From: Neptunicoccus cionae
GTDB taxonomy: Bacteria; Pseudomonadota; Alphaproteobacteria; Rhodobacterales; Rhodobacteraceae
DNA length: 64,000 nucleotides
Assembly: GCF_002860325.1 (NCBI RefSeq)
Contig: NZ_PKOJ01000001.1
Coordinates: forward strand, 992,001-1,056,000
Direction of reading: 5' to 3'
Both the position numbers and the translations under genes were made by a program. The notes under the pieces were generated by a model. The model saw only the letters and a list, made by a program, of their open reading frames with translations, did no database searches and was not told the origin of the DNA. Of this stretch, positions 52,927 through 62,140 are shown in pieces; the first letter of the stretch is position 1; every line of letters starts with the position of its first letter.

Positions 52927-53624
52927 TTGCGCACCATCTGGTAAATCTCGCCCCGTCTGGCAACCGCGTGGATCAACAGGTTGACCGCGAAAGCGATGGT
53001 GATCAGGACCAGCCCGAGCGCCAGCGCCAGCGTAAGATTGCCCTTGGAGGTCTCCAGCGCAATCGTGGTGGTCATGACCCGGGTCAGCCCGTTAATGTTT
53101 CCGCCAACAACAATCACTGCCCCGACTTCCGCCAAAGCCCGGCCGAAACCGGCAAGAACTGCCACAGCTACAGCAAAACGGGCGTCCCAGATCAGGGTGC
53201 GGACCTGCAAATGGCGCGGTGTATCAAGGGCGGTGAACAACCTGTCGTAATCCCGCAGCAAAGGCTCTACCGCCTGATGAGTGAGCGATAACACAATTGG
53301 AAGGATCAGAATGCTTTGTGCCACGACCATTGCCGTTGGTGTGAACAACAGTCCAAGCGTCCCCAGAGGGCCGGAACGGGACAAAAGCAGATAGACCGCC
53401 AGCCCGACAACGACAGGAGGCAGCGCCATAAATGCGGTGGAAACCACCAGCAAAAGCCTCCGCCCGGGAAAACGCAGGATCGCCAGTGCTGCGCCGGCAG
53501 GAATGGCAACCAGTGATGCGATCAAGGTGGCCGTCAGACTGACCTGCAAGGACAGCGCTATAATCGCAAACAGGTCGCGGTCGGCAGACAGGATCAACGA
53601 CACTGCGGTAGAAAGTATATCCAT
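52923..53624 (-). CDS. tupB: Tungstate-type ABC transporter permease (TupB-like)
   Basis: Inner-membrane permease of 233 residues with start [20 protein letters not shown] at 53624 (the frame runs on to 53735 through the shared promoter region). It has five to six hydrophobic segments. The stretch [46 protein letters not shown] is strongly typical of TupB/WtpB-like permeases. It is divergent from mrp and coupled to tupC. Confidence 0.83.
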   Translation of the reverse strand: MDILSTAVSLILSADRDLFAIIALSLQVSLTATLIASLVAIPAGAALAILRFPGRRLLLVVSTAFMALPPVVVGLAVYLLLSRSGPLGTLGLLFTPTAMVVAQSILILPIVLSLTHQAVEPLLRDYDRLFTALDTPRHLQVRTLIWDARFAVAVAVLAGFGRALAEVGAVIVVGGNINGLTRVMTTTIALETSKGNLTLALALGLVLITIAFAVNLLIHAVARRGEIYQMVRK

Positions 53625-53733
53625 GCCGTTTCCAACACCGCTTTTGACGGATGCCTCTTGCCCTTTTGTCTGTGATGGACAAGTTAAGGTCGAATGGCGC
53701 GAAAGCGCAACCGCAGAACAGAGGAATAGCACC

Positions 53734-54813
53734 ATGGCCGCGACACAAGCAGAAATTCTCGACGCGCTGAAAACCCTGAAGCTTCAGGACGGACGCGATG
53801 TTGTCAGCGCCGATTACGTGCGTGCGCTTTCGATTGAAGGTACAACCGTTCGTTTCGTGCTGGAAGTGCCGCCTGAACTGGGCCCGACGATGGAACCCCT
53901 GCGGCAGGCTGCGGAAAAGATCGTGTCAGGACTGGACGGTGTCGAAAAAGCTTCCGTGCTGCTGACGGCCCATGGTCCGGCCCAAGCTGCGCCTCCATCC
54001 AAGGAGCCGCCTCAGCTTAAAATCGGTGGCCACCCCAAGCCAAGCGCAGATCAGGCACCGGTTGCAGGGGTAGACCGGATTCTGGCCATTGCATCGGGCA
54101 AGGGCGGCGTCGGGAAATCCACAGTGTCCAGCAACCTCGCCGTGGCGCTGGCGCGCCAGGGGCGGCGTGTGGGGCTGCTGGATGCAGATATCTACGGCCC
54201 GTCCCAACCCCGAATGATGGGCGTGAACAAACGGCCAAGCTCTCCGGATGGGAAAACCATCATTCCACTGAAAAATCACGGCGTGACCATCATGTCGATC
54301 GGTTTGATGCTGGAAGAGGATCAGGCTGTTGTCTGGCGGGGGCCAATGTTGATGGGGGCGCTGCAACAGATGCTGGGGCAGGTAGAGTGGGGAGAACTCG
54401 ACGTTCTGATCGTCGACCTGCCACCTGGAACGGGGGACGTGCAACTGACTCTGGCGCAAAAGGCGAAGGTGACAGGGGCGATTGTCGTTTCTACTCCGCA
54501 GGATGTGGCACTGCTAGATGCGCGCAAGGCGCTGAACATGTTTGAAAAGACCAAAACGCCCGTGCTGGGCATGATCGAGAATATGTCCACCTATATCTGC
54601 CCGAATTGCGGCCATGAAGAACATCTTTTCGGCCACGGTGGTGCCGCATCAGAGGCGGAGCGACTGGGCCTGCCGTTCCTTGGAGAAATCCCGCTGAACA
54701 TCGACATCCGTCTTGCCGGCGATGGCGGCACTCCGATTGCGGCTACAGATTCGCCTCATGCTGAAGCCTATGCAAAAATTGCCGCCCGACTCGTTGCTGG
54801 CGGCATGGCTTAA
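53734..54813 (+). CDS. mrp: Mrp/ApbC-type iron-sulfur carrier ATPase
   Basis: P-loop ATPase that carries Fe-S clusters to target proteins. The ATG at 53734 ([15 protein letters not shown], after GAGGAA) gives 359 residues; the longer frame to 53437 runs antisense through tupB. The N-terminal MIP18/DUF59-like domain is about residues 1-100. The deviant Walker [18 protein letters not shown] is near 119-135. The CPNCG motif ([14 protein letters not shown]) near residue 288 provides the two Cys that bind a bridging [4Fe-4S] cluster. Confidence 0.94.
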   Translation: MAATQAEILDALKTLKLQDGRDVVSADYVRALSIEGTTVRFVLEVPPELGPTMEPLRQAAEKIVSGLDGVEKASVLLTAHGPAQAAPPSKEPPQLKIGGHPKPSADQAPVAGVDRILAIASGKGGVGKSTVSSNLAVALARQGRRVGLLDADIYGPSQPRMMGVNKRPSSPDGKTIIPLKNHGVTIMSIGLMLEEDQAVVWRGPMLMGALQQMLGQVEWGELDVLIVDLPPGTGDVQLTLAQKAKVTGAIVVSTPQDVALLDARKALNMFEKTKTPVLGMIENMSTYICPNCGHEEHLFGHGGAASEAERLGLPFLGEIPLNIDIRLAGDGGTPIAATDSPHAEAYAKIAARLVAGGMA

Positions 54814-54887
54814 ACTCTCTTTAACCAAACTGTGCTTTGGATGGTGCACGGTGCGGGTATACAGGCCGAAGGCCGCATTCTGAAAGG

Positions 54888-54918
54888 CGCTCTGGTTCTC
54901 GCGGGCCGGAGCGTTTTT
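54888..54918 (+). terminator. Terminator of mrp
   Basis: Stem CGCTCTGG / CCGGAGCG (one G-U pair) with a 10-base loop, followed by TTTTTATTT. Confidence 0.7.
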
Positions 54919-55124
54919 ATTTGTACGGCCTGCTTCTTCTGGCCTGAAAATATCCGATTCTGTCGCTCGTCGGGGAAAGGTCACTCTGACAGACCGATCC
55001 CTGTTTAACCGCCTGAAGCGTAAGGGAGGCCGTAAAATGGGGGCAAATTGCTGGCAATTTCCGGTAAATTTCACGCCGTTTTACAGAAAACCGGATTTCC
55101 CTCCTCTTGTTGCTCCCGATTGGG

Positions 55125-55152
55125 TTGACAGGGGGCAGGAGTGGTGTAGAAG
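55125..55152 (+). promoter_or_regulatory. Sigma-70 promoter of rpmG
   Basis: Perfect -35 TTGACA (55125-55130), 16-bp spacer, -10 TAGAAG (55147-55152). The L33 start codon is 45 bp downstream. Confidence 0.65.
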
Positions 55153-55196
55153 GCCAATTCGAGATTTCGCAGCGCTGCCTGCCGAGGAGATATCAG

Positions 55197-55364
55197 ATGG
55201 CTAAGCCAACCACGATCAAAATCCGCCTGAATTCCACAGCGGACACCGGCCACTTCTACGTGACCAAGAAAAATTCGCGCACTATGACTGAAAAAATGGT
55301 CGTGAAAAAATATGACCCCGTCGCGCGCAAGCACGTCGAGTACAAAGAAGGCAAGATCAAGTAA
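55197..55364 (+). CDS. rpmG: 50S ribosomal protein L33
   Basis: A 55-residue ribosomal protein, starting at the ATG at 55197 after GAGGAGAT. The sequence [30 protein letters not shown]...[18 protein letters not shown] is the standard alphaproteobacterial L33. The zinc-binding Cys pairs found in some L33 proteins are absent (C- form), normal in this group. It is a single-gene unit with its own promoter and terminator. Confidence 0.97.
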   Translation: MAKPTTIKIRLNSTADTGHFYVTKKNSRTMTEKMVVKKYDPVARKHVEYKEGKIK

Positions 55365-55388
55365 TTGATCCGATCTCTTTTGTTAAAG

Positions 55389-55414
55389 AAGCCGCGATCC
55401 GTCGCGGCTTTTTT
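55389..55414 (+). terminator. Terminator of rpmG
   Basis: Perfect 9-bp stem AAGCCGCGA / TCGCGGCTT, loop TCCG, then a T-run. Confidence 0.9.
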
Positions 55415-55572
55415 CGTTTTGGCATCAGAGAAGAGAGCGGCGCACAAAGAAATAGGAGCAGCCCCGGGAGAGCTGCCCCTATCTTTGAAAAGGTATAGGT
55501 ACTCAAATACAACGACACCGCGTCGTTGACTTAAAGTAACTTATATCTTGTTAACTATCCCGTGAATAGTTC

Positions 55573-55597
55573 GTCAAAAACCGGTGAAGTTTTTGAC
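55573..55597. repeat. Perfect inverted repeat GTCAAAAAC-N7-GTTTTTGAC
   Basis: 9-bp arms with a 7-base loop in the non-coding gap between rpmG and efp. It belongs to neither recognised terminator. Confidence 0.6.
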
Positions 55598-55625
55598 AAC
55601 AATACATATTTTCAACCCAGAGACG

Positions 55626-55650
55626 AAAAAGGGCCCGAATGCCGGACCCT
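55626..55650 (-). terminator. Terminator of efp
   Basis: On the minus strand, stem GGGTCCG / CGGGCCC (one G-U pair), loop GCATT, followed by TTTTT, 43 bp past the efp stop. Confidence 0.7.
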
Positions 55651-55692
55651 CTTCTCTACCATAAATTGCAGATTCCCGATGCGGGAACTGAT

Positions 55693-56256
55693 TCACGCCC
55701 GTTCGGCGTATTCCATCGTTTCCGTGTTAACGACGATAGCTTCGTCCTGTCCGACGAAGGGAGGCACCATGACGCGCACGCCATTATCCAGAACCGCAGG
55801 TTTGAAGCTGTTGGCTGCTGTCTGGCCCTTCACGGCTGGTTCGGTCTCTACCACCGTGCAGGTCACTTTCTGGGGCAGGGCCGCGGAAATTGCTTCAGCT
55901 TCGTAATATTCGATCTGGATTGTCATACCATCCTGAAGGAAGGGGCGCCGGTCGCCCAGAATATCTGCGGGCAGTTCGATCTGCTCGTAGGTTTCCATAT
56001 CCATGAATACCAGCATTCCGTCCGTCTCGTAAAGAAACTGCTGGTCCTTCTGATCCAGCCGGACTTTCTCTACCTTATCGGCAGAGCGGAAGCGTTCGTT
56101 CAGTTTCGAGCCGTTCCGCAGGTTCTTCATTTCTACCTGGGCAAACGCGCCGCCTTTGCCCGGTTTCACATGGTCCACTTTGACCGCGATCCACAGGCCG
56201 CCGTTATGTTCCAGGATGTTTCCTGGTTTGATCTCGTTGCCATTGATTTTTGGCAT
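55693..56256 (-). CDS. efp: Elongation factor P
   Basis: Translation factor relieving ribosome stalling at proline runs; 187 residues from [12 protein letters not shown] at 56256. Lys34 sits in the loop [10 protein letters not shown], the position modified with beta-lysine by EpmA/EpmB in some bacteria. The modification type cannot be read here. Three beta-domains are present (KOW-like N-terminal, OB, C-terminal OB ending [17 protein letters not shown]). It is divergent from the small conserved gene at 56477. Confidence 0.96.
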   Translation of the reverse strand: MPKINGNEIKPGNILEHNGGLWIAVKVDHVKPGKGGAFAQVEMKNLRNGSKLNERFRSADKVEKVRLDQKDQQFLYETDGMLVFMDMETYEQIELPADILGDRRPFLQDGMTIQIEYYEAEAISAALPQKVTCTVVETEPAVKGQTAANSFKPAVLDNGVRVMVPPFVGQDEAIVVNTETMEYAERA

Positions 56257-56476
56257 GCATTTTACCCTTTGCGCGGTTGATTTTTGGACCCTCAACCCTA
56301 TATATTGTGCCAATGCGCAATTCAACCCGCTGTACGGTGGTGATTGGTGCGATGGATGCGCTTCGATAGGTATGTGTTTGCTGCATGGCTCTCTTGCGTT
56401 TGCGGGCCTATCGAATCGTCACAGAAACGCCATATTGCGTTAACAGCCGGTAAAACAAAAAAGTAAAGAGGACGTG

Positions 56477-56788
56477 ATGTTCGATTACGTTGATGAGACT
56501 GCTATTAATAACGATCAGGGAAAACGCTCGCAGAAGCTTTTCGCTGCCGTTGTGCTCGCCGCTCTGGATGATGCCATTGCGGACGACAAGAAATACGGAA
56601 ACGGCGTGGATTCCATTGCCCGTTGGGCCCGCTCTCGCGATGGCCGTGAAGTGCTGATGTGCGCCGGTATCGAACCGACAGAGCGCTGCGTCAAAGGCAT
56701 GATGGAATTCGTTGACCGGGGTGTTCGCACCTCTGTTGCGCTGAGCCGTGAAGAAAGCGAGCGCCAGCAAGCTGCGAAAGCGGCCTAA
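56477..56788 (+). CDS. Small conserved protein of unknown function (probably the DUF6280 family)
   Basis: A 103-residue protein; start ATG at 56477 or GTG at 56474, with AGAGGA just upstream. The sequence (RSQKLFAAVVLAALDDAIADDKKYGNGVDSIARWARSRDGREVLMCAGIEPTERCVKGMMEFVDRGVRTSVALSR) looks like one helical domain conserved in Rhodobacterales. I believe it is the family listed as DUF6280, but did not verify this. The tail is charged. It has no signal peptide or membrane segment. It is monocistronic with a terminator at 56821. The function is unknown. Confidence 0.75.
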   Translation: MFDYVDETAINNDQGKRSQKLFAAVVLAALDDAIADDKKYGNGVDSIARWARSRDGREVLMCAGIEPTERCVKGMMEFVDRGVRTSVALSREESERQQAAKAA

Positions 56789-56820
56789 GCTGACCTAGCG
56801 TAAGCTTTTGACTTTATTGA

Positions 56821-56852
56821 AAAACGCTCTGTTCTGCGCAGGGCGTTTTTTC
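56821..56852. terminator. Terminator, probably bidirectional
   Basis: An 11-bp stem AAAACGCTCTG / CAGGGCGTTTT (one G-U pair), loop TTCTGCG, with a U-run on both strands. It lies between the small conserved gene and the end of the rhomboid operon. Confidence 0.8.
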
Positions 56853-56938
56853 ATGCGCGCATGATTCCTTCGGGTTCAGGTCTATTAAGGTGCAAAAAGC
56901 AGAGCGAGTGTGAATCTCTTGTTGATAGCTCTTGCCGG

Positions 56939-57691
56939 CTAACGGCGTTTGCGTCGCACAACAGGCACGCGCGAGCGCACAAGTGGTGTCGGTGTCGGCG
57001 GATGGGGAGGGTGCCCTTCCGTGGCGGACCAGAACCGCGGACCGCCCCGCGAAATCCAGTAAGGCAGGCTAAGAGCAATGCCCGCAATGAAGCCGCCGAC
57101 ATGTGCCCAATAGGCAACGCCGCCGCCATCCGTTGGTGTTGCAAAACCGCCAAAGAGTTGCAGGGCCAGCCAAGCGCTGAGCACGATCCATGCACGTAGC
57201 GCAAAGGTTTTGAAGAAAATGATGAAGATGATCACCACATCTACCCGCGCTCGGGGATAGAGTAAAAGGTATCCTCCAAGCACTCCGGCTATCGCTCCGG
57301 AGGCCCCGACCACAGGAACCAACGCGTAAGGGTCGGCGAAAACCTGCAACAGATCGGCAGCGACGCCGCAAAGCAGGTAAAATCCGAGAAACTTCAAATG
57401 GCCGAAGGCGTCTTCCATATTGTCGCCGAAAATCCACAGGAACAGCATGTTCCCCGCCAGATGCATCCAGCCGCCGTGCAGGAACATAGAAGTAAAGATC
57501 GTATGGAGATCTGATCCCGAGCTTACATTGCGCGGGATCGTAGCCCAATCCTGCCAGACAGCCGCAAGCGCATATTCATTGCCACTGGCTGCCGGATAAT
57601 AGGCAACGAAGATGAGGATATTTGCGGCCAAAAGAATATAGGTGACGAAGGGTGTGCGGCGGGACGGATTATGATCGCGGATCGGAAACAC
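56939..57691 (-). CDS. Rhomboid-family intramembrane serine protease
   Basis: A 250-residue polytopic protein with six hydrophobic segments. The catalytic dyad is present: GASGAIAG with Ser131, and YWAHVGGFIAG with His197. HGGWMHLAGNMLFLW (the HxxxN oxyanion region) and the L1-loop 'WR-like' segment are also present. The C-terminal tail is Arg-rich. It is last in a six-gene minus unit, 3 bp after the zinc-ribbon gene, so its substrate may be one of the membrane proteins encoded there (inference). Confidence 0.92.
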   Translation of the reverse strand: MFPIRDHNPSRRTPFVTYILLAANILIFVAYYPAASGNEYALAAVWQDWATIPRNVSSGSDLHTIFTSMFLHGGWMHLAGNMLFLWIFGDNMEDAFGHLKFLGFYLLCGVAADLLQVFADPYALVPVVGASGAIAGVLGGYLLLYPRARVDVVIIFIIFFKTFALRAWIVLSAWLALQLFGGFATPTDGGGVAYWAHVGGFIAGIALSLPYWISRGGPRFWSATEGHPPHPPTPTPLVRSRVPVVRRKRR

Positions 57692-57694
57692 GGA

Positions 57695-58810
57695 TCAGCC
57701 GTTTGCTGCGAAATAGGCGCCGGCAGCCGCAGCGATTATCAGCCCGATGATGACAGCAATGGCGATCTTGACCTTGGAGTAGGGCCGCTCTCCGCGCACG
57801 GTGCCGGTTTGTCCGTTCACGACAAACCGGTAGGTTGTGCCACGATACTTGTAGGCGGCCAGCCAGACCGGCAGCAGGATGTGTTTGAATGTCACGTCGC
57901 TAACCGAGGTGTCCACGCTCGTCACCCGCTGTTTATCACCGCCGATGTCGAACTTTACGTCCCGCAGGATCATCCTGTCCATATAATCGCGCGCCTCTGC
58001 ATAACCTTCGTCGAGCTTGACAGTGTAGCTTTCTGCGCGAAAACCCGCGAGGAACTGCGGGTCGTAGGGTTCCAGTTGCGACAAATCCCAAGGTGCGAGT
58101 GCGTCGGTGTAGGTTTTGGGCAAGGATTTCGAGCCAAGAACCAACACGTCATCAAAAAAACGGGCCACCCGCCCGGCTGTCGGGGTCCAGCGGGTTTTGG
58201 GAACCTGACGGGTCTCTGTCACCATCTTTCCGTCGCGTTTGACCTGCACCCGTTGCGTTACGTAATAGACATCGCCCCGCGCCCCGCTGTAGCGGGATTT
58301 CGTGTCTGCGTCATAGGTCCAGTAAGGGATGTAAATCCCCTGCATGGCGCGCCCCTTGCGGGCGTATTCCTGCAAGCCGTTGGGTGCAAACCACAAAGAG
58401 CCGAGCCATTCTGTCATCCGCTCCCGTGCCTTTGGTTCGGTCAAGGCAAAGGGCACCAGTGCGCGGGGCTTGATCTGGCGCTGGGAGCCTGTGTCTGTGA
58501 CAATCGGTGTCGCGCAGAAAGGACATTCGGCGGCGTGGGTCTTGCTGTCAAATTCTACCTGCGCCCCGCAGTTTTCACAGCTGATTGTGCGGATTTCTTC
58601 GGTTTCGGCAGCGGGCAGTTGGGCGCGCAGGGCCTGTTGGAAATCCTGCTCGCTAATCGCTGAACGGGACTGTGGCGGGGTAATCTCCTCCGTTGCGCCG
58701 CAGTGGTCACAGAGCAACTGTCCGGTGCCGGGCATATACCGCATGTCAGAGCCACAGGTATGGCACGAAAAGCGGTGTTCTGTCGGTGCGGTAGGAGGAG
58801 CGGGGGGCAT
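57695..58810 (-). CDS. Zinc-ribbon membrane-anchored protein (YdjG-like)
   Basis: A 371-residue protein. Two zinc ribbons open it: CHTCG...CDHCG (about 16-37) and CENCG...CPFC (about 77-97). A long central region follows (YIPYWTYDADTKSRYSGARGDVYYVTQRV; VLGSKSLPKTYTDALAPWDLSQLEPYDPQFLAGFRAE), ending in one C-terminal membrane segment (KIAIAVIIGLIIAAAAGAYF). Such proteins are often mislabelled primosomal protein N' or TFIIB zinc-binding. The organisation resembles YdjG of Bacillus, which with YdjI (SPFH) acts in envelope stress. The gene for an SPFH protein lies directly upstream (20-bp gap), supporting that link. Confidence 0.8.
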   Translation of the reverse strand: MPPAPPTAPTEHRFSCHTCGSDMRYMPGTGQLLCDHCGATEEITPPQSRSAISEQDFQQALRAQLPAAETEEIRTISCENCGAQVEFDSKTHAAECPFCATPIVTDTGSQRQIKPRALVPFALTEPKARERMTEWLGSLWFAPNGLQEYARKGRAMQGIYIPYWTYDADTKSRYSGARGDVYYVTQRVQVKRDGKMVTETRQVPKTRWTPTAGRVARFFDDVLVLGSKSLPKTYTDALAPWDLSQLEPYDPQFLAGFRAESYTVKLDEGYAEARDYMDRMILRDVKFDIGGDKQRVTSVDTSVSDVTFKHILLPVWLAAYKYRGTTYRFVVNGQTGTVRGERPYSKVKIAIAVIIGLIIAAAAGAYFAANG

Positions 58811-58830
58811 GATGTCTCTATATAAGCGGG

Positions 58831-59958
58831 TTAATCTGCAGGGGGTGGCGGTGGCGGCATGACCGTAAACAGTTGTGCCAGTTCCATAACCTCTGAGGCC
58901 CGTTTCCAGCCGTCCTGTCCGGCTGTCCAGACATGGGTGTCGCGGCTCAGGCTACCGTCAGCAGCCATGCGGCCCAGTGTTGCACGGGAATATGGCCCGC
59001 TTGTCTGTCCGTTGCTGGCCGTGTGCCAGACTTTTTCCACTGGCGGGGGCGGTGGGGCAGCGGGTGCAGCGGCCGCAGCTGGACGTGCGCCCCAAGGGCC
59101 GGCTGCAGCCTGTTGCGCCTGCATCTGTTGGGCCATAGCGAGCCCCATTCCGGCCCCCATGCCAGCGGCCATGGAACCGCCCGCTGCGGATGCCGGATTG
59201 CTCATGGCTTCAGCAGCAGAGTATTTCATGAACTGGTCCAGATCGCCTGCCAGCCCCATGGACGTCCGCTTGTCCAGAGCCTCTTCCACTTTGGGGGGAA
59301 GCGAGATGTTTTCGATGTAAAGTCCCGGAAGTTCCAAACCGTATTCTGCCAGTGCCGGTGCAATCTTCTTGGCCAGCAGCTTGCCCAGATCAAGCGTATT
59401 TGCAGCCATATCCAGAACCGGAATACCGGAGCCTGCGATCGCGGCGGAAAATTCCGAAGTAATGATATTGCGGATCTGGTAGCTGATTTCATCCATGGTG
59501 AATTCACCGTCGGTGCCGACGATTTCAGACATGAACCGCGCGGGATCGGCTACTTTGATTTCATAGGTGCCATATGCACGAAGCCGCACGGGGCCGAATT
59601 CGGGGTCACGACAAATGATAGGATTTTTGGTACCCCATTTCAGATCGGTGAAACGGGTTGTGTTGATGAAATAGATTTCAGATTTGAACGGGCTTTCAAA
59701 GCCGTGATCCCAGTATTGCAGGGTGGTCATGATTGGCATGTTGTTGGTTTCAAGCATATAAAGCCCCGGCTGGAACACGTCCGCTAGTTGACCTTCATGC
59801 ACCATCACTGCCGCCTGACCTTCGCGTACTGTCAGCTTTGCACCGTATTTGATCTCATGGCCTTCCCGTTCGAACCGCCAGACCATCGTGTCCTGTGTGT
59901 CATCGGTCCAGTGGATGACGTCGATAAATTCTCCGGTCAGAAAGTCAAAAATACCCAT
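58831..59958 (-). CDS. SPFH-domain protein with C-terminal GYF_2 domain (YdjI-like)
   Basis: A 375-residue protein of the SPFH/band-7 group often called 'virion core protein-like' (YdjI/COG4260). The N-terminal ~270 residues form the SPFH region (DTMVWRFEREGHEIKYGAKLTVREGQAAVMVHEGQLADVFQPGLYMLETNNMPIMTTLQ). An Ala/Met/Gln/Pro-rich linker follows. The C-terminal GYF_2 domain is about 310-365 (VWHTASNGQTSGPYSRATLGRMAADGSLSRDTHVWTAGQDGWKRASEV). There is no signal peptide or clear membrane helix, so membrane association would be peripheral. It likely scaffolds the operon's membrane proteins (inference). Confidence 0.88.
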   Translation of the reverse strand: MGIFDFLTGEFIDVIHWTDDTQDTMVWRFEREGHEIKYGAKLTVREGQAAVMVHEGQLADVFQPGLYMLETNNMPIMTTLQYWDHGFESPFKSEIYFINTTRFTDLKWGTKNPIICRDPEFGPVRLRAYGTYEIKVADPARFMSEIVGTDGEFTMDEISYQIRNIITSEFSAAIAGSGIPVLDMAANTLDLGKLLAKKIAPALAEYGLELPGLYIENISLPPKVEEALDKRTSMGLAGDLDQFMKYSAAEAMSNPASAAGGSMAAGMGAGMGLAMAQQMQAQQAAAGPWGARPAAAAAPAAPPPPPVEKVWHTASNGQTSGPYSRATLGRMAADGSLSRDTHVWTAGQDGWKRASEVMELAQLFTVMPPPPPPAD

Positions 59959-59972
59959 GGGTCAGTCTCCAG

Positions 59973-60911
59973 TTAAATATGGCTTTGCTTCAATGCGTCC
60001 TGCGCCACAGCATGCAGCAACGGGCGGGCGCGCTCTGGCGTCATCCCGACCCGCAGACGGGGATCATAGAGCATTTTCAGCAGAATTTCATCGTGGCGCG
60101 TCAGAAGGGCGAATTCCTCGTCGTCGTTGAAGATGGAAGGGCGCACCGTGGGATCGTCATTGGCCAGACCCAGCGCTTGGGTCATTTCTTCTTCGATGCA
60201 GGATTTGCGCATGATGTCACTGTGTTCCGCCTTCACCAGAATGACCGCGCCGGAATAATCGGTCGGGTTATCCGCATTGGACAGGGCATAGGCGACGCAG
60301 AAAATATTACGCGGACTGGTTTCGATTTCCCGCACGATGGAAGGCAGTAATTGTGGCACGTCGGCTGCCAGCTTGCCCGGCTCGACCTTCTGTTCGTCGC
60401 GGTTCAGGAACAGCATGACAAAGTTTGCGTTCTTGAGGCTGGTCAGCCGGATGTTCAAACCTGTCAGTCCCGCCAGACGGGCGGCATAGGCGCTGACGAA
60501 CTTGCGGTCTTCGCGGCGTTGGGCCGGTGTGACGGATTTGCCGAAATGCAGCCCGATCCGCACGGGTTTTTGCCAGCGTCGCAGGTAGGAAGATGTTTGT
60601 TCTTCGATAAATACGCCTTCCTGATTGGTGTATTCGTCGTAAAGCGCTACTTTTTCAAAGTTGCGCACCAGAGTGTCGGCATTGAACGGCGCATCCGGCG
60701 GATTGAAATCCTGCCGCAGTTTACCCTGTGCCAGCAGCCGCGCCTGCACCGAAGCGTAATAGGCTGCGATCCGTTTGCTTTCTTCGGAAACCGCCGGCTC
60801 TGCCGGTTTAGGTTGCGGGACGGGCGCAGGTTCGGGCGGCGGCGGAGCTGTTGCCACGTCGCACCCTGCCCCGAAGAGGGCGGCCAGTAGGAATAATCGC
60901 GATAGTTTCAT
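59973..60911 (-). CDS. DUF2927 domain lipoprotein
   Basis: A 312-residue protein with a lipoprotein signal (MKLSRLFLLAALFGAGC, Cys17) and a Pro-rich spacer (PPPPEPAPVPQPKPAEPAV). The folded part matches DUF2927, a family of predicted metallopeptidase-like lipoproteins: AYYASVQARLLAQGKLRQDFNPPDAPFNADTLVRNFEKVALYDEYT and CIEEEMTQALGLANDDPTVRPSIFNDDEEFALLTRHDEILLKMLYDPRLRVGM. The EEEMTQALGLANDD segment resembles a degenerate zincin motif, with no clear HExxH. It lies between telA and the SPFH gene. Confidence 0.8.
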   Translation of the reverse strand: MKLSRLFLLAALFGAGCDVATAPPPPEPAPVPQPKPAEPAVSEESKRIAAYYASVQARLLAQGKLRQDFNPPDAPFNADTLVRNFEKVALYDEYTNQEGVFIEEQTSSYLRRWQKPVRIGLHFGKSVTPAQRREDRKFVSAYAARLAGLTGLNIRLTSLKNANFVMLFLNRDEQKVEPGKLAADVPQLLPSIVREIETSPRNIFCVAYALSNADNPTDYSGAVILVKAEHSDIMRKSCIEEEMTQALGLANDDPTVRPSIFNDDEEFALLTRHDEILLKMLYDPRLRVGMTPERARPLLHAVAQDALKQSHI

Positions 60912-60938
60912 ATCTGAATGGCTTGCCCTGTCCTGCGC

Positions 60939-62126
60939 CTAAGAATCGGTGCTGGTGCCGATAGTATCGCCGGTTCCGGTGGATTTTGCCTTGGCCGCAG
61001 CCAAGGTACTTTTCAGCTCTGCTTCCATTGTAACCAGTTCTTTCTCCGCCTCGGCCCGTTTGGCCTTGCCTTCATCCGCGATGGCCAGGCTCTCCTGGAT
61101 CGTGTCGATCAGGTACTGGTTGGCTTTCTTGATGCTTTCAATGTCAAACACGCCCCGTTCCATCTGCTTGCGCACTTCGCGGTTCGCCTGTTGCAGGTTG
61201 GCAGCGTTGCTTTCCAGCAGTTCGTTGGTCAGGTCGTTGGCCTGTCGCACGGTTTCCGCAGCTTCGCGGGAACGATGGATTGTCACTGCTTGCGCTAGTT
61301 GGGTTTCCCAAAGCGGCACCGTATTCACCAGTGTGGAATTAATCTTTGTTACCAAAGATTTATCGTTTTCCTGAACCAGCCGGATAGAGGGCAGGGACTG
61401 CATTGTGACCTGACGGGTCAGTTTCAGGTCGTGGACACGGCGTTCCAGATCATCCCGTGCAGCGCGCAAATCGCGCAGTTCTTGTGCGCGCAGAACACCC
61501 TTGTCCTTGGAGGCTTTCTCAACCTCTTTCTCTTTCGCCGGAATGGTTTTGGAATCCAGTTCCTTCAGCTTTTCCTCACCCGCAGCGATATAAAGCGCCA
61601 GTTCGTCATAAAATGCGAGCGTTTTGCCATAAAGTTTGTCGAGCGATTTGATGTCTTTTAGCAGCACATGTTCGTGCTCCAGCAACTCGTCCGTGATCTT
61701 GTCGATCTGGCCCTGAACATCTTCGTATTTAGCCATGAATTTCGCGACAGGGGCCGCACGGCCCAGCAGCTTTTCCCACCAGGATAACTTTCGGTTGGGG
61801 TTCAACTCGTCGATGGAAAACCCGCGGATGGAAGAGACCATATTGCGCAGGGATTCACCGGCAGGGCCGACATCCTTGTTGCGCACGCCCGACAGCATTT
61901 CCTGACTGATTTCCTGCAACTCTGCCTGTGCCTTGGAACCGAATTCAATGATGGACTGGGTGTTGTCCATGTTGATTTCGTCCATCCGCGACTTGATGGA
62001 TTTCTGCATGTCCGGCGTGACATCGGACACGACGATCAGCTCGTTGCTGGGCTCGGGCAGGACCACGGCGTTGACTTCTTCCACATCTTTCAACGAGCTT
62101 TCTGCCTTATCGCGGATGTTGGACAT
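60939..62126 (-). CDS. TelA-family toxic anion resistance protein
   Basis: A 395-residue, highly helical cytoplasmic protein of the TelA/KlaA/YaaN family. Typical stretches are PNRKLSWWEKLLGRAAPVAKFMAKYEDVQGQIDKITDELLEHEHVLLKDIKSLDKLY and AQAVTIHRSREAAETVRQANDLTNELLESNAANLQQANREVRKQMERGVFDIESIKKAN. Linked to tellurite and other toxic anion resistance, and widely found with XpaC and TerC/TerD-type genes. It lies 14 bp after the xpaC stop. Confidence 0.92.
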   Translation of the reverse strand: MSNIRDKAESSLKDVEEVNAVVLPEPSNELIVVSDVTPDMQKSIKSRMDEINMDNTQSIIEFGSKAQAELQEISQEMLSGVRNKDVGPAGESLRNMVSSIRGFSIDELNPNRKLSWWEKLLGRAAPVAKFMAKYEDVQGQIDKITDELLEHEHVLLKDIKSLDKLYGKTLAFYDELALYIAAGEEKLKELDSKTIPAKEKEVEKASKDKGVLRAQELRDLRAARDDLERRVHDLKLTRQVTMQSLPSIRLVQENDKSLVTKINSTLVNTVPLWETQLAQAVTIHRSREAAETVRQANDLTNELLESNAANLQQANREVRKQMERGVFDIESIKKANQYLIDTIQESLAIADEGKAKRAEAEKELVTMEAELKSTLAAAKAKSTGTGDTIGTSTDS

Positions 62127-62140
62127 AGGGGGGTCTCCTG

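Larger units (their letters stand above)
54814..55196. other. Intergenic region mrp / rpmG
   Basis: 383 bp containing the mrp terminator (54888-54918), a small GGCC-GAA-GGCC dyad (54864-54874) and the rpmG promoter (55125-55152). No coding frame is convincing. Confidence 0.6.
55365..55692. other. Hairpin-rich intergenic region rpmG / efp
   Basis: 328 bp between convergent genes. Besides the two terminators it holds three further stem-loops: AGGAGCAGC/GCTGCCCCT (about 55452-55479, one mismatch), CAACGAC/GTCGTTG (55510-55528, perfect) and GTCAAAAAC/GTTTTTGAC (55573-55597, perfect). No protein-coding frame is supported. Confidence 0.55.

Noticed and set aside
55071-55334. 87-codon minus frame over rpmG
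   Set aside because: Antisense to the clear L33 gene and its promoter.
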